This document shows positions 26,091 to 36,965 of a stretch of DNA of 64,000 nt, piece by piece (the first letter of the stretch is position 1; each line of letters opens with the position of its first letter). The position numbers and the translations under genes are program-made. This stretch comes from Cycas panzhihuaensis (taxonomy: Eukaryota > Cycadophyta): assembly GCA_023213395.1 (NCBI GenBank), contig CM041465.1, positions 25,365,741 to 25,429,740 of the forward strand, read 5' to 3'. Below the pieces are notes generated by a model. The model saw nothing but the letters and a program-made list of their open reading frames with translations. It was not told where the DNA came from and ran no database searches.

Positions 26091-27222
26091 TCAATAACTA
26101 GTACTTTATGGATAGCCAAAATTTTAAAAGAAGTAAGTATAATCATTGTGCTTATTTTAAATTCTTAGATAATGGCTTATTCATTATTTTGGTATTGTAT
26201 GTTGATGACATACTAGTTACAAGCAAGAGTGTGGTAAAAATCAATAAGTTAAAGGCTTAATTAGCTAGGACTTTTAATATAAAGGATCTAGGAGCTGTAA
26301 AATAAATCTTAAGTATTGAGATACCTAGAGATTAAAAAGTGGAAAGTTATGGTTATCATAATAGAAATATATAGAGAATGTGCTAACCAAATTTGGTATA
26401 GTAAATGTGAAACTAATTTGTATATCATTGTCTTTCCATTTCAAGCTTTCCATTTCAATCTTTCTTTGAGTATGAGTCCTAATAATAAAGAAGAAAAAGA
26501 TTATATGTCTTATGTACCTTATGCCAGTGTAGTAGGAAGTTTGATGTATGCTATGGTATATACAAGACTTGACATTTCACATGTAATCAATGTAGTTAGC
26601 AGGTTTATGGCAAATCCAAGAAAGGAACATTGGGCAACAATAAAATAGGTGCTTCAGTATTTAAGGGGCACAAGTGACTATTACATCATATTTGGTGGTA
26701 CAAGTAATTAGGTTTGTGGATATGTTAATTAAGACTTTGTAAGAGATTTAGATAAGAGAAGGTCTACTTGGGTTATATGTTTAATATTACAAATTGTCCA
26801 CTTAGTTGGATGTCAAATTATAGGGTATAATTGCATTATTGACTATAGAAGCAAAATATATTATTGCAGCACATGCTTGTAAGAAAGCAATTTGGTTGCA
26901 AAGTCTATTGGTTGAACTTGGAAGGAAATAGAAAAAGGTAAAGGTATTTTATGATAGCCAAAGTGCCATTTACTTAGTAAAGAAATCATCTTATCATAGT
27001 AGGATAAAGCATATTACTCTTAAGTACCATTTTATTAGATAGATTGTAGAAACAGGTGGAGCGGCACTTGAAAAGGTTAACACAAAATAGAATTGTGATG
27101 AGATGTTCATAAAACTAGTACTATTGGAGAAGTTCAAATGGTGCTTAACTTCTCTTGGTTTGTAGAAAAGGTGATGAATAGTTTAGGAAAGGTACCAAGT
27201 AAATTATTATTAAGGTAGAGAT
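26091..27222 (+). pseudogene. Cop5 reverse transcriptase end and RNase H (broken)
   Basis: From about 26110 the DNA matches the Cop11 RT on the other strand at 56640 and leftward. FLDNGLFIILVLYVDDILV near 26160-26220 holds an intact YVDD, then KINKLKAQLARTFNIKDLG. SYVPYASVVGSLMYAMVYTR and DISHVINVVSRFMANPRKEH (26500-26640) are the standard RT-to-RNase H link. RNase H continues in broken frames to about 27160. The last bases before the LTR, AAGGTAGAGAT, stand where a polypurine tract should be. Confidence 0.85.
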
Positions 27223-27299
27223 TGTTAGATAATGTGATAATAATATTTTAGAGGCAAAATTTTTGATAGGTTAATAGTATGGTTTCTCCCTTTAACTTC

Positions 27300-27380
27300 T
27301 ACGAGGGGATCCAAGGAGGGCGGGAGCCCCCCTTAGCCGAGAGGTAAGGGGGAGCTAAATCCCCCCAAACAAAGAGAAGG
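27300..27380 (+). repeat. G/C-run island within the Cop5 LTR
   Basis: Runs of G and C alternate (GGGG, GGG, GGG, CCCCCC, GGGGG, CCCCCC). They can pair with each other or form G-quadruplex-like stacks. The Cop11 LTR has the equivalent island with clearer hairpins. Confidence 0.6.
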
Positions 27381-27809
27381 TCCAGGAGTAGTAGCTCCTT
27401 ATCCAAAATGTTAATGTTGTAAAACAAACTAAATTATAAAGAGAACTAGGTTCATTCATTCAAAATACCCCAGATTCTATGGTTAAGATTTATGCCTTGT
27501 ATGACTCTCTTATATAGCTTTATTTATGGTGTTTTTTCATTATGTTAATGGTATTTAATGTATTGGATGCATCATGAAGAGTAGGACATCTGGTTATTGT
27601 TGTCGTGAGTATTCTACTATAGATTATGTACATTTCTCCATTCTTGGATCATAAAGATTGATACCTTTCCTGTATGGTTGTTTCCCTAGCAGACTATTTG
27701 GGTTTTACTATGTTATATCTGGTATTTATTATATTATCTCTAGTTTAAGAACTTGCATATTAAATTTCAATTTTAATTCATGTAACTAGTTAAAAAATAG
27801 TTTAAATCT

Positions 27810-27870
27810 TAGTGTCAGTTTCTAGTTAGTTAGTGTCAGTTTCTATTTAGTTAGTGCCAGTTTTCATTTT
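27810..27870 (+). repeat. 21-bp tandem triplicate at the Cop5 LTR end
   Basis: The unit TAGTGTCAGTTTCTAGTTAG plus T starts at 27810, 27831 and 27852. The third copy is degenerate. Cop11 has a single equivalent (GGTGGCAGTTTCAGG). Confidence 0.85.
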
Positions 27871-27879
27871 ATTTTTTTG

Positions 27880-29600
27880 TGTGTCCTACCCATTTGATCT
27901 TTGAATATGATAAATGGATTTATGGGTGAGTTATTCTTACTATAAGTCCCTAAAGTTTATAGCCATTAGATCCCTAAGATAGCATTATACCCTCCTATAG
28001 ATACTACATAGAAGTCTGAGACCAAAAGATAGCTACCAATCTAGAGCCAGAGCTTTTTAATGACACTAGTACAGTGGAGCTTCTAATACCCTAGCAAGGA
28101 ATAGGTGAAGCTAGTTTTTAAAACTATATATATATTAAGTTATTAGGATAAATTGATATTAAAATAATTGAGTGATGTATCACCATCAATCAGAATTGAT
28201 ATTGGAGTCTTGTAGAGAATTCCCTTGATGCATAGGGGTTCAGGGCAAGAAGTAGAGGTGACAATTGATAAGGAAATTTTAGGATGAGGGTTTGTGAAGG
28301 GATCTTCTTGGAGTTCATCATCAGCCTCATGTTTAGAATCAAAATCTAAGGATTCTTTAAGGGGTAGGGAAGGGTCAATAGAAAATACCATGCACCATAC
28401 CTTACAGATGGGACCATGCCCAAGAGTCTACTTTTCTATGCACTAGATATAGAGGCTAGTCTTTAGTCAACATTATACTTTAACTTGAGAATTTAAACCT
28501 ATTTGGTAAAAGGGTTGTCACCCTGTTAATCAGTAATCAAGTAGGTGGGATCATCTTATCATTATATAGGATATGAAAAGTTAAATTATAGATGAATGGC
28601 ATCATCAAATTAGGGTTATGATTATTGAAAGTCTGACTATTAAGGCCATTGAAACCATGGGTTATGACTTTGGGTGGTTAGAGGTCTATCAGCTATAAAT
28701 TTAACCTTTACTACTTGGATCCATTTGAAGGCTTCCTTGAGGGAGTTTACTACTATCATCTTGAGTTACATCTAAATATGATCCTAGAGTCTAGCCATAT
28801 AAATATCGAACATTATCTAGTTGTTCAAGATTTGACTTTGAAGGGAGTGATTATACAAGGCTTAGAATTCATCAATATAAGCCTCTATTATTGATTTTTA
28901 CTTAAGCTGTATGAGTTAAATGAAGAAGGAATGACTATATATATCATTATATTATTCAAAGAAGCAACTTGTAAAATGTGACCATGTTTGATTTATAGGG
29001 TATTCTCATTTCTACCAATGGAACTAATGATAGGCTCGACCATCTATATGGATGGAGGTATATAGGAGCTAATCCCTTTTAGATATTAAATTAAGTATGA
29101 AGTAGGATTCTAGACTACTGATCCAACAATGAGTTCTTTCTTTGTTTAAATTTAGATCAAATGTAGGGATGTTGATCTTATAGTGGAAGGGAAGTTGCCT
29201 TGGCGGGTGACCTATATTACTTCCTTGAAAGGGTGGAGGAGTATTGTCTAATATGTTTGATGTTCCTATGCTTTGGGACTGAGCTTGTAGCACTTGAGAA
29301 ATCATGTTGGAAATTTCTATTAAGGAAGAAAGATAAGATAGATCTATTGTTTAAAATTCAAGAATTGTTACTCTAGATCAATGATCTTTTCTCCTTATGT
29401 AGGTACCATTAGAAATATAGAATAGGAGTAAAGAAGTGGGAATAAGTAAAAAGAAATGAAATATACAAAGTGGGAAAGAGTAAGAAAGAATGGGATTTAA
29501 GAAAGAGGGATGATATTATAAAAGATATATAGGGTAAAGAAGGGGGAAGGGAAAAGGGAGGGTATGTGGGGTGTCTAAAGCTTGTTGACTCCAAAATTTA
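27880..29600 (-). pseudogene. Gyp2: Gag and protease of a gypsy element (broken)
   Basis: Read on the minus strand from about 29400. SLIEISNMISQVLQAQSQS, then PPRQLPFHYKINIPTFDLNL and CWISSLESYFILN (29305-29069) resemble the Gag start and LD-type core of chromodomain gypsy elements. After broken Gag text, PISILIDGDTSLNYFN at about 28150-28210 is the protease, with DGD in place of DSG. SIGGYNAILGI and WL-x-TLG at about 27960-28020 are the linker leading to RT. RT itself is not found on this strand; the Cop5 LTR meets this text near 27880. Gyp3 nearby has the opposite set of domains. Confidence 0.7.
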
Positions 29601-30690
29601 CATAAGAAAGACATCTAGTCTACTTGGATGAGCATGAAGACCTTTTCAAAATGAGATAGATAAATTTTAAAGGTGAAGTTTAAAAGGTAGGTCCCACCAA
29701 AGACCTAGGTACTACTATACCCATAAACTAACTACAGAAACTATCATAGTGCAAAATGATTATCATGATGTACTGATCAAAATATAATGTATGAATTTTA
29801 ATAGTAATTTTTTTATGGTGGATATTTTTTTAACGGTGAATACAATGATTTAAGTCATTTCTAAATCTAATCAAAATTGATAAAGTTATAGACTTTACTT
29901 TCTAGACATGGACTTATAGTAACCAAATGGTTGACATATGTATTACAAGCTTAATGTTTTTTTGAAAAAGCTTACTAGACACTTGATAAAGGAGTGTTTA
30001 ATTCTATAGTCCTTGTAATAAACTTTTCTATAGATACTATAGCTCAAACCAATATCTCAAGGCACTACCTATAGAGGAAAGATCATCTTCATAAGGTCTA
30101 CAATCATGTAGAGGTATTCATGTAGAGTAACTTTTACATGTTAGCTGCTAACTAATGCACCATAGAGCATAAATGGTTAAAGGGTTACATATATTAGGAT
30201 AGAAAAGGACCCTATAGGGGTCCTCTTATATACCTAAGGGTACACTAAAGTGTAATTTCATAGTTAGGTTTTGTCTAGGGCTTAGTTTAAGAGTGTTATC
30301 TCTAGTCCTTTATACAAGGGGTGGATACTTAATAAGTAGTAGTATAATAATAATCTAAATAGCACCATAATTTGAATTATTCCTATCTAAACCTTTAACC
30401 AAAATTCTGAATTCAACACATAGTTTAATCCATCCTCTATTTTTAGTCCATTCAATATTTAAAAAAAAAAAAAAACTTCTATAGAGTCCCTTTAGTGAAT
30501 ACTTCTCTGATTGTAACAAAACCTACACTATTAGACTCGTGACAAAAAAGGTATCCATGACAAAAAATTTAATCTTATCAATTCACACATCTTCATTTGA
30601 TCGGTGTGTTATACTAATCATTTTATACTAGATTAGTTTTAATGACCACTTTTTATGAAAACCACTTGAATGGTGTTTATGAACTATGTA
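29601..30690. other. No recognised gene
   Basis: It lies between the antisense Gag-protease of Gyp2 and the sense RT of Gyp3. It could be leader or LTR of either, but no primer site or LTR pair is visible. A short near-palindrome, AGGACCCTATAGGGGTCCT, occurs near 30208-30228, and an A15 run near 30463. Confidence 0.5.
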
Positions 30691-30826
30691 TTCAGAAATT
30701 TTTACTTAAATCTCACCTATACCATTTGGACAAGCTTTTCATACTTGTTCCAATTTACTAAGTGACTTTCTTACTAATGAACTAATGGAAATAGGGGTAA
30801 TTCAACCTAATAAAACCCTATATATT
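30691..30826 (+). pseudogene. Gyp3 reverse transcriptase, first fragment
   Basis: The text reads LTNELMEIGVIQPNKTLYI at about 30769-30825, the conserved segment before the SPI-VKKKDG motif of gypsy RTs. It ends with ATATT, the duplicated target of Cop6. The continuation is at 38125. Confidence 0.8.
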
Positions 30827-31184
30827 TATTAAAACTTTGTAATACCTCATCCATTTCTTATCTTTTGTGTAAACTAATGTTTATAATGTATTAATAGAAC
30901 CCTGATGTAATTTAATCATATTATATAGTGAGGTCAGGTCCATCTCTTATGCTATTAAGTTAGCTTATTCCATTATAATGTAATCTTAGCAGATGGTTAT
31001 AAATATTACCCCACATATTTGTACATTAATTTTGATTTATAATTAATAAATAATCTCTGCCTGAGATTATACCTTTGTATGCTTATTTCTTGTGATTATT
31101 TGCTTGATATATTGAATACTTATCAATATTTTGATTACTATACTTGAATTAGGGTATACGTATATAGATTATGATGTTTTCCCA
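30827..31184 (+). repeat. Cop6 5' LTR
   Basis: 358 bp, starting TATTAAAACTTTGTAATA and ending TTTTCCCA directly before the primer site. A TTATAAATATTACC box lies near 31000. It is shorter than its partner, which has an extra segment of about 27 bp. Confidence 0.92.
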
Positions 31185-31196
31185 TGGTATCAAAAC
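31185..31196 (+). promoter_or_regulatory. Cop6 primer binding site, tRNA-iMet type
   Basis: TGGTATCAAAAC has two G-to-A changes from the initiator-Met site and touches the LTR. Confidence 0.88.
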
Positions 31197-33055
31197 TCGT
31201 GTGTGCCTAGTTTTAGAGTATTTTAGCAATTTTTAGTTGTTTTTGCTCTATTTCCTTCACATTCTCTGAAAAATCTAAAGGTTTTTACAATGTTGGAGCT
31301 TATACACAGCTGGTTGTAAGAGATTTTAGCCTCTCATAGTAGATTCTAAAGCCCATTTACATCCATCTAGGGTTTTGTTTAGTTTTGTTGAAGAAAACAT
31401 GTGGAAATCATGTTTTTTGTTTGTTACAACCATATTACTAATGATTTTGGCTTGTTGGAGATTCACTAGTATTTATAGTAGCCTCACACCCATTTCCAGT
31501 GACTGATAGAGGAGTTTTAAGGGGGTTTTGGGCTATAACTAGCTCTATTCTTCATTGCATGGTTTATGGAGACCCCTAGACCTTAGTAGCTTTGATCTCT
31601 TAATCAGGTGCATTATTTGTAGTTCCCTCTATTCTTGGAGCTTCATATATGCATTGCACCCCCCCTCTAAAATTTTGTGGTATTTGATAGCCATTTGATA
31701 TAGTTTCTAAGCTCCTGAAGCTCCATGGGAGGTGCACACCTCATGTGCAGGTCGTATGATCATCAAAACTAAAAAAATCATTAAACATTTTCATATTTTT
31801 ATCATAAGGGTTGATACTTTAGTGAGATGACATTAGATTTCATTAAAATCTCACTTTAAATCTGCCTTTAGCCCCTTTGTTTGGTCATATTTATCTCTCA
31901 TATGACCTCATAAAATGTAGATTTAAAATCTCATTTAGCTAGATTTGATTATTTTTTATTTTACAAAAAACTTTAGCCTATTTTAATAATTCGTCATATC
32001 CACCAGCCCCTTAGTAACATTAACAAGTGGTCACATACGGTCTACATGTGACTAGGGGCCAATCTAAAGTGGGCTTAACCCTATTTTCACTAGTTTTTTA
32101 GGCACAAAAATGTACTTGTACTATTTCTATGATATCTCCTCAACCATGTATCTATTTTTCAAACCATCTAAAGAACCAAAAAGTTGATTTAAAGATTTAC
32201 ATCTTAGAATCAAATTGAGCTAGATTTGGAGCTAATTTGAAGGAGATATTAGCTACTCAAGTTAACCCTAGTGTTTGAAAGCATTTGGTCTTCAATTGTT
32301 TAATTTTAATTTTTAAGGCTAATTAAGTGTATGGTGATGTCTCATATGCAGGTGTTGCTCTTAGAAGGTTGAAGAAATTAACTCTTAAATCTTGGCCCAC
32401 CAAGAGCATTCTAAACCTACACTTATCATTTCAATTTACATTATTTTCTTTTCATTTTATTTATTGCTTTAAAAGGAACCTCTTGTGTATAAGAAACTCA
32501 CTTAAAAAATTAAATTTTTACAAAAAAAAAAAAAGATAACTCCCAAATTGAACCCTCATTTCTAGCCTTACAAGGGGAATGGTTAAGACCCCTAAAGTTA
32601 CCACAACATAAGTGCCCTTAGCCTACTCATATTGGATGAAGAATTTCATTGACTATCAGGTGTAATAGGTGGTAGGCTGAGGCAAAGGCCCTATCTTTTA
32701 GAGCTTAGAGACTAGGCTAGACCTAAGGGGTTGAGTGCCTCAGTTAGTAAGTTCTCACCACTAGATCTATCATTCATCATAAGACTAGCACAGGTGCAAA
32801 AATAAATTAGGAGGGTCTTAGGACCTTCTTTGAAACTTACATACTGAGGTATATCAAGCCCTTGAGCTCATGTACCAGTATATTAGGTCCCTAGTTTTCC
32901 ACTTGTGGGCAAGCACCATTAGATAGGATAGCAACTGAGAGCATTCATATAGACCCTTAGCCTTAGAATCCTAGATTAGAAGCCACTTAGGTAGATTAGT
33001 ACCTTATCATATAAAAACTTTTAAAAAATAAATTCAAACATAAAACCTTTCAAAT
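31197..33055 (+). other. Cop6 untranslated leader
   Basis: 1.86 kb, nearly the same length as the Cop2 leader (7195-9056). It contains the clearest leader inverted repeat (32005-32060: AGCCCCTTAGT, GTCACAT, ATGTGAC, TAGGGGC). The conserved block is at about 32561-32960. Confidence 0.78.
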
Positions 33056-34470
33056 ATGGCATTACAAATACTTCTTTCTAACAACATCAAACTCAATGGT
33101 ATTAACAACTTTATACCTTAGAAGAAGCAAGTCAAAAATTATTTCATCATGAATGAATATTGGGCCTATATTAATGGGGATATACCCATGCCTAAACCCA
33201 CTCAAGATCCTAATGATTCTACCAAAAATATTCACTTGATTGTGTAGCCTTAGTAAACTTCAAAGTTAAGGAAAATATAGCATTATCCTTCATTCACTTG
33301 GTAGTTAAAGACCAAATGTATTAAAACATTGAAATACCACAATGCTCAAATGAAGCTTGGACCATACTTTGTTCCCTCTATAAGATGAAGGAAGAATCTA
33401 GGTACTTTACCCTTAAGGCTTGTCTATTTACTATGCCTTTTGCCAGAAACATTACAAATCATTTAACTAAAGTCAAAACCATTAGAAACCAATTGATTAT
33501 CATTGGTGAGCCACCTTTCAACCATGATTTAATCTCAAGCATTATAAACATTCTATCCATAGAATATAACTCCTTTGTATCCAAGTTAAATGAAAACTAT
33601 TCTAAGATAGACTTTATAACCTTTGAGGAGCTCTTGCTTTGAGAGGAGAATATTCTCAATTGACTAGGGGTGACATTGACATCTGACTTAGCTCCTGCCT
33701 TTGCAGCCTAAAACTAAAAAACGAGAAAGACTATTAATAAAGAAACCCAATAGCTTAGTCAACAACTAGATCTAGCTCAACACTTGGACTCTCTCTGTAT
33801 TATAAGATTTATATTAGTAGTCAACTTAGTAACATCTTGTTGGAACCTCCTCCTCCTCCTATCCAACTTAGTAGCCTCAGCAGTCACAATATCAACCAGA
33901 GAGACAGTCTTAAAAGAAACAATAAAGTAAACCAAATGTCACCTGCGACTATTGTGGAAAAGCTAGATACCTTGTTGTTGAATATAAGAGAAGATAGGTT
34001 GATTTATAACTCTTGTAAAACCAAGGGACCCAATCATATGGGTTATTGTATCAATAACCACCCCCCATTTATTAATAAGGAGCACCCACATACCATCAAG
34101 CAAGTTCTAGTAATAATCAACAAAGACAAGGAATTTCTTTTCAATAAGGAGGACCATGCCCTCCTTAAGGAGCCCCTTTTCCATAATAAAGAGGCCCTTA
34201 TTATCAATAAGGTGGTCATGTTCAATAATAGGGAGGCCCTTTCTACTCATAAGGGGGGCCATCATACCAATCTCAAGGCTAATTCTATCAGCAAAATTGG
34301 AATCTAAGGCCTGCACAAGGATAAAGACCTCAAAATAGGAAACAATTATTAAATAGAAATCAAAGGAACCAATAGTATAATGAACAATAAGGTGGTAATA
34401 TGGGAGATGGTTAATACTTCTCCTTCTATAATCCATTTTTTACATCACTATCCTCACAGCTTGATAAGAC
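33056..34470 (+). pseudogene. Cop6 Gag with decayed zinc knuckle and Q/G/P/Y-rich tail
   Basis: The ATG at 33056 opens MALQILLSNNIKLNGINNF; the conserved tryptophan is TAG at 33119-33121. The core reads INGDIPMPKP, then TMPFARNITNHLTKVKT and NSFVSKLNENYSKIDF (33385-33642). The zinc knuckle at about 33930-33980 has lost His and the last Cys (C-D-Y-C-G-K-A-R-Y-L-V-V-E-Y). In that same frame the tail to 34330 reads, with stops at expected Gln, as repeats of Q, G, P and Y such as QGGPFYSQGGPSYQSQG. The apparent 156-residue open frame here, full of NKEA, is an out-of-frame shadow. Confidence 0.82.
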
Positions 34471-36060
34471 CACATGGCTTCTTAATTATGGTATAATAAG
34501 ATACATGATAGGTTCTAAAAAATGTTGGAAAGGACACAACCAATCAACACTCAAATAGTCATATTTAGGAATAACTTGACTTACAATATGACCAAAATTA
34601 GTAAGGAACCAATCACATTGAAGAACTCCAACATTAGACACCACATTAGTAATGTGTTCCTTATAACCAATATGAAGATAAACCTACTTTCTATTAGCCA
34701 AATGGATAAGTAAAACTTATATGTCCTCTTTAGCTAGGACGTTTATAGAATTATAGATCATGCTATAAGTAAACTTGTGGCTATATAATATGAAAATGGT
34801 GGATTATATAGGCTAAATGATATCCCCCTTACTACTACTCCATAACATGAATCTTATTTCATGGCTAACATAAGTCAATCTGATAAAGGGAAGGATGTAA
34901 TTGAGAAAGATTCCTCTTGCATACATGAACTAGGAGATTGCTCCAATTTAAAAGATGAAGTGATTACAAATATATCTAAAGACCACCTATGGCATCAATG
35001 CCTAGGTAATTTAAATATGCAAAGCTTGAACCTCATGAATAGGCTTAAAATGGTATATGATCTACCTAAAATCAAGAGATACCAGAACATATGTGAGGCC
35101 TACCTAAAGGGAAAGTAGCAAAGAGAAAAATTCCCTTCCAAGAATGCATGGAGAGCTTCACAACCATTAGAGTTAGTCCACTCTGATATTTATGTCCCTA
35201 TGTCCATCCAATCTCTCAATAGTAGCTAGTATTTTATCACCTTCATAAATGAATTCTCAAGGAAAGTATGGGTCTATTTCTTAAGAAACAAATATCAAGT
35301 CCTAGACAGATTCAAAGAGTTTAAAGCTACTAGAGAAAATGAATGTGGGATGAGAATCAAGACCCTTAGATCTAATAATGTTGATGAGTAAATTTCAAAT
35401 TCGTTCAATAATTTTTATAAAGAACATGGCATCTAGTGTTAATTTTCTACTCCTCACACACTAAAGTAGAATGGTATAGATGAAAGGGTGAATCAGACCT
35501 TGATCAACAAAGGAAAAGCCATGCTTAGTATTGTTAATCTTACCACTAAATTTTGGGTTGTTGCCATTACCATGACTACTTACCTAACCAACAAAAGTCC
35601 TACAGTTATAATTAAGAACATTACTTCTAAAGAAGCTTGGTCAAGCCAAAAACCATCTGTAGTTTACTTGAGGATCTTTAGATGCATAACATACAAATAT
35701 ATCCCAAAGGGTAATAGAAAGAAACTTGATGATAAGAGCCTCAAGTACATCTTCCTTGGATATATACCTTATTGTAAAGCCTATAAAGTCTTTGACATAG
35801 TTGGTAACCAAGCTTACATGATATGAGATGTAATCTTTGCTAAAGAACCATAGGAACTGACCACTCTTCAACCATGGATTATAGTAATAGATGAAGTTGG
35901 TACATCATAAATGATCATTAGATAAATTTTAGAGCCACCTGTACTATCTTAATCCTACACTCCTAGTCCATAATCAATTCCATCACCTTCTTTGTCATCC
36001 ACTTAAGCAAGCATAAATTTGCCTCCTATTTCAATTGATGACCTTCAGGTGGAAGCTACC
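34471..36060 (+). pseudogene. Cop6 protease, GAG-pre-integrase and integrase (broken)
   Basis: The protease motif is TTWLLNYGIIRYMIG at 34469-34513, where the family has W-x-L-DSG-A-x-H-M-T, so the catalytic triad is lost. NVFLITNMKINLLSISQM (about 34650-34705) is the linker. GAG-pre-integrase DHLWHQCLGNLNMQSLNLM (34981-35040) keeps one His pair, and the C-x2-C is C-E-A-Y. The integrase core reads LELVHSDIYVPM near 35170, YFITFINEFSRKVWVYFL near 35230 and NQTLINKGKAML near 35500. The later part runs TSKEAWSSQKPSVVYLRIF and SLKYIFLGY. Confidence 0.85.
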
Positions 36061-36965
36061 AGCTTTTATCCACCTCCTAAGTGGGTGAAATAACTTCTAA
36101 AGGATGTTCCTCCTCCTTCTATAGCTGCAAAGAGGCCTTCTAAAATGAGACATTCTACAAACTTTGCCCTCATGGCATGTGTACTTGAAACTCCTAAACC
36201 TTCCATATTTGAGGAGGTAATCAAAGAACAAATGTGGAAAGTATCTATAGATAAAGAGATGAATTCTATCTTAAAAAATGACGCTTGGGAGCTAACTAAA
36301 TTACTACTTATGAAGAAAATAATTGATTGTAAATGATTATGCAATACAAAGTTCCATGTAGATGCCATTGTAGACTGTCATAATGCTCTCCTTATTATAA
36401 AAGGTTTTAAATAGTAGAAAGGAATTAACTATGATGAGAACTTTACACCAATAGCCAACATATCCATATTCTATTTGGTTATGTCCCTAACAACCTAATT
36501 TAGATGGTTTGTTTACCAAATGGATGTGAAGAGCGCTTTCCTTAATGGAGAGTTTAAAGAAGAGATTTTCTTGAAATGACCCCCTGGCTATACTATTCTA
36601 AGATAAGAACACTTAGTTTATAGACTCAAGAAATCCCTTTATGGGCTTAAGCAAGTACCATGTGCCTAATATACAAAGATAGATGTATTTCTCACTCAAT
36701 ATGGATTCAATTATTCATCCTCTGACCCTGATCTCTACATTTAGGTAGAGATAATTTGATCGCAATCATTGTACTTTATATAGATGATCTTGCTATCATT
36801 AACAATGATACAGATGGAATCTCTTAGCTTCAATTAGAGTTAAAAAGTGACTTTAGGATTACTGGCCTTGGGCTCCTCCACTACTTCCTTAGAATTAAAG
36901 TTTGGAAAGAACTAGGACACATCCTCATGACCTAAACCAAGTATGTTAATAAACTCTTAGAAAGA
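36061..36965 (+). pseudogene. Cop6 reverse transcriptase (broken)
   Basis: MNSILKNDAWELTKL (36259-36303) and INYDENFTPIANIS open the copia RT, followed by [20 protein letters not shown] (36510-36570) and KKSLYGLKQVP near 36630. The active site reads VLYIDDLAI near 36770-36800, with Ile in place of the more usual Val in YVDD. A frameshift lies just before it. GLLHYFLRIKVW-type text follows near 36870-36905. Confidence 0.85.

Larger units (their letters stand above)
27223..27875 (+). repeat. Cop5 3' LTR
   Basis: It starts TGTTAGATAATGTGA and can be followed for about 650 bp along the reverse complement of 54906-55560 (Cop11). It carries a GC-rich island (about 27300-27380), a TATATAG box near 27513 and ends near a 21-bp triplicate. 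The right border is set by where Gyp2 text begins and is approximate. Confidence 0.78.

Noticed and set aside
33837-34307. 156-residue open frame with NKEA-type repeats
   Set aside because: It is out of frame with the Cop6 zinc knuckle. The knuckle frame gives a repeat-rich Q/G/P/Y tail shared with Cop2, so this frame is a by-product of the repeat.
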